Shown in pieces: positions 63,972 to 64,000 of a stretch of 64,000 nt of DNA (positions within the stretch are counted from its first letter, which is position 1; the number at the start of each line of letters is the position of its first letter). The notes under the pieces were generated by a model. The model did not search any database and was not told where the DNA came from. It was given only the letters and a program-made list of their open reading frames with translations. Source of the stretch: JADLGL01 sp963823045 (lineage in GTDB: Bacteria > Pseudomonadota > Alphaproteobacteria > Rhizobiales > Kaistiaceae). The translations under genes were made by a program, and so were the position numbers. The DNA lies in contig CAWGKA010000012.1 of assembly GCA_963823045.1 (NCBI GenBank), positions 372,001-436,000 of the forward strand, in the 5' to 3' direction.

Positions 63972-64000
63972 TGGTTGAAGGTGACCTGCGGCGGGGCAGC

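Overview
The window is high-GC DNA from an alphaproteobacterium, most likely of the order Hyphomicrobiales (Rhizobiales). The gene content points there: CpdR next to an N-formylglutamate amidohydrolase, the DUF1036-pyk-DUF2312 block, alphaproteobacterial ornithine decarboxylase with homospermidine synthase, a three-part pntA1/pntA2/pntB transhydrogenase behind a small aa3-oxidase subunit IV gene, a DUF1127 protein, and an initiator tRNA of rhizobial type. I see no insertion sequence, prophage, CRISPR array, rRNA or conjugation gene. It reads as ordinary chromosome, densely packed with housekeeping genes and envelope genes.

Layout. 1-6 kb: 3' part of a HerA-like ATPase, a glycosyltransferase, tRNA-fMet, a GT2-GtrA flippase/transferase facing a GT39 transferase, and bioY. 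6-9.4 kb: a MarR regulator and an ABC importer (permease, ATPase, NMT1/THI5-like binding protein). 9.5-14.3 kb: a small DUF2780-like protein, a His-rich CobW GTPase, a WD40 protein and two exported proteins. 14.3-18.3 kb: polyamine cluster (odc, GNAT, hss) with a long odc leader. 18.3-24 kb: hemH, qmcA-nfeD, a MarR repressor with a striking double operator, a beta-barrel protein, galU. 24-29 kb: galE, lytic transglycosylase, SGNH protein, and a LacI regulator divergent from a DUF1127 gene. 29-34.7 kb: two related outer-membrane proteins, an exported protein, three tandem exported pentapeptide-repeat proteins and an ABC-2 permease. 34.7-41.2 kb: gltB, a small monooxygenase-like gene and gltD as one operon. 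41.4-46.4 kb: ltaE, hsp20, two candidate tandem small RNAs, a lysophospholipase-like hydrolase, hisN and N-formylglutamate amidohydrolase. 46.6-52.2 kb: cpdR, glpK, tRNA-Val, a methyltransferase, rpmJ, pyk with DUF1036, DUF2312. 52.2-57 kb: DUF882/M15 protein, L,D-transpeptidase and a sigma-54 activator (cell-wall block). 57.3-64 kb: pepF, transhydrogenase operon and a membrane serine hydrolase.

Sequence quality matters for any reader. About 25 single-base frame breaks fall in conserved housekeeping genes. Nearly all are single-base insertions, and two are deletions in G runs. I treat the affected genes (HerA-like, GT2, GT39, WD40, galU, ABC-2 permease, gltB, ltaE, pepF, pntA, pntB) as intact genes in an imperfect assembly, not as pseudogenes. 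In ltaE three insertions within about 60 bases cancel, so the frame looks open but about 20 residues are scrambled.

The most interesting items that known genes do not explain are: two homologous hairpin-plus-terminator transcripts between hsp20 and the hydrolase, whose loops share an identical C-rich 11-mer; plus-strand terminators with no upstream gene; the long odc leader (candidate speF RNA); several clean operators (double MarR palindrome, paired LacI operators, sigma-54 promoter before gltB, Irr-like box before hemH, CtrA boxes); and the triplet of exported pentapeptide-repeat proteins.
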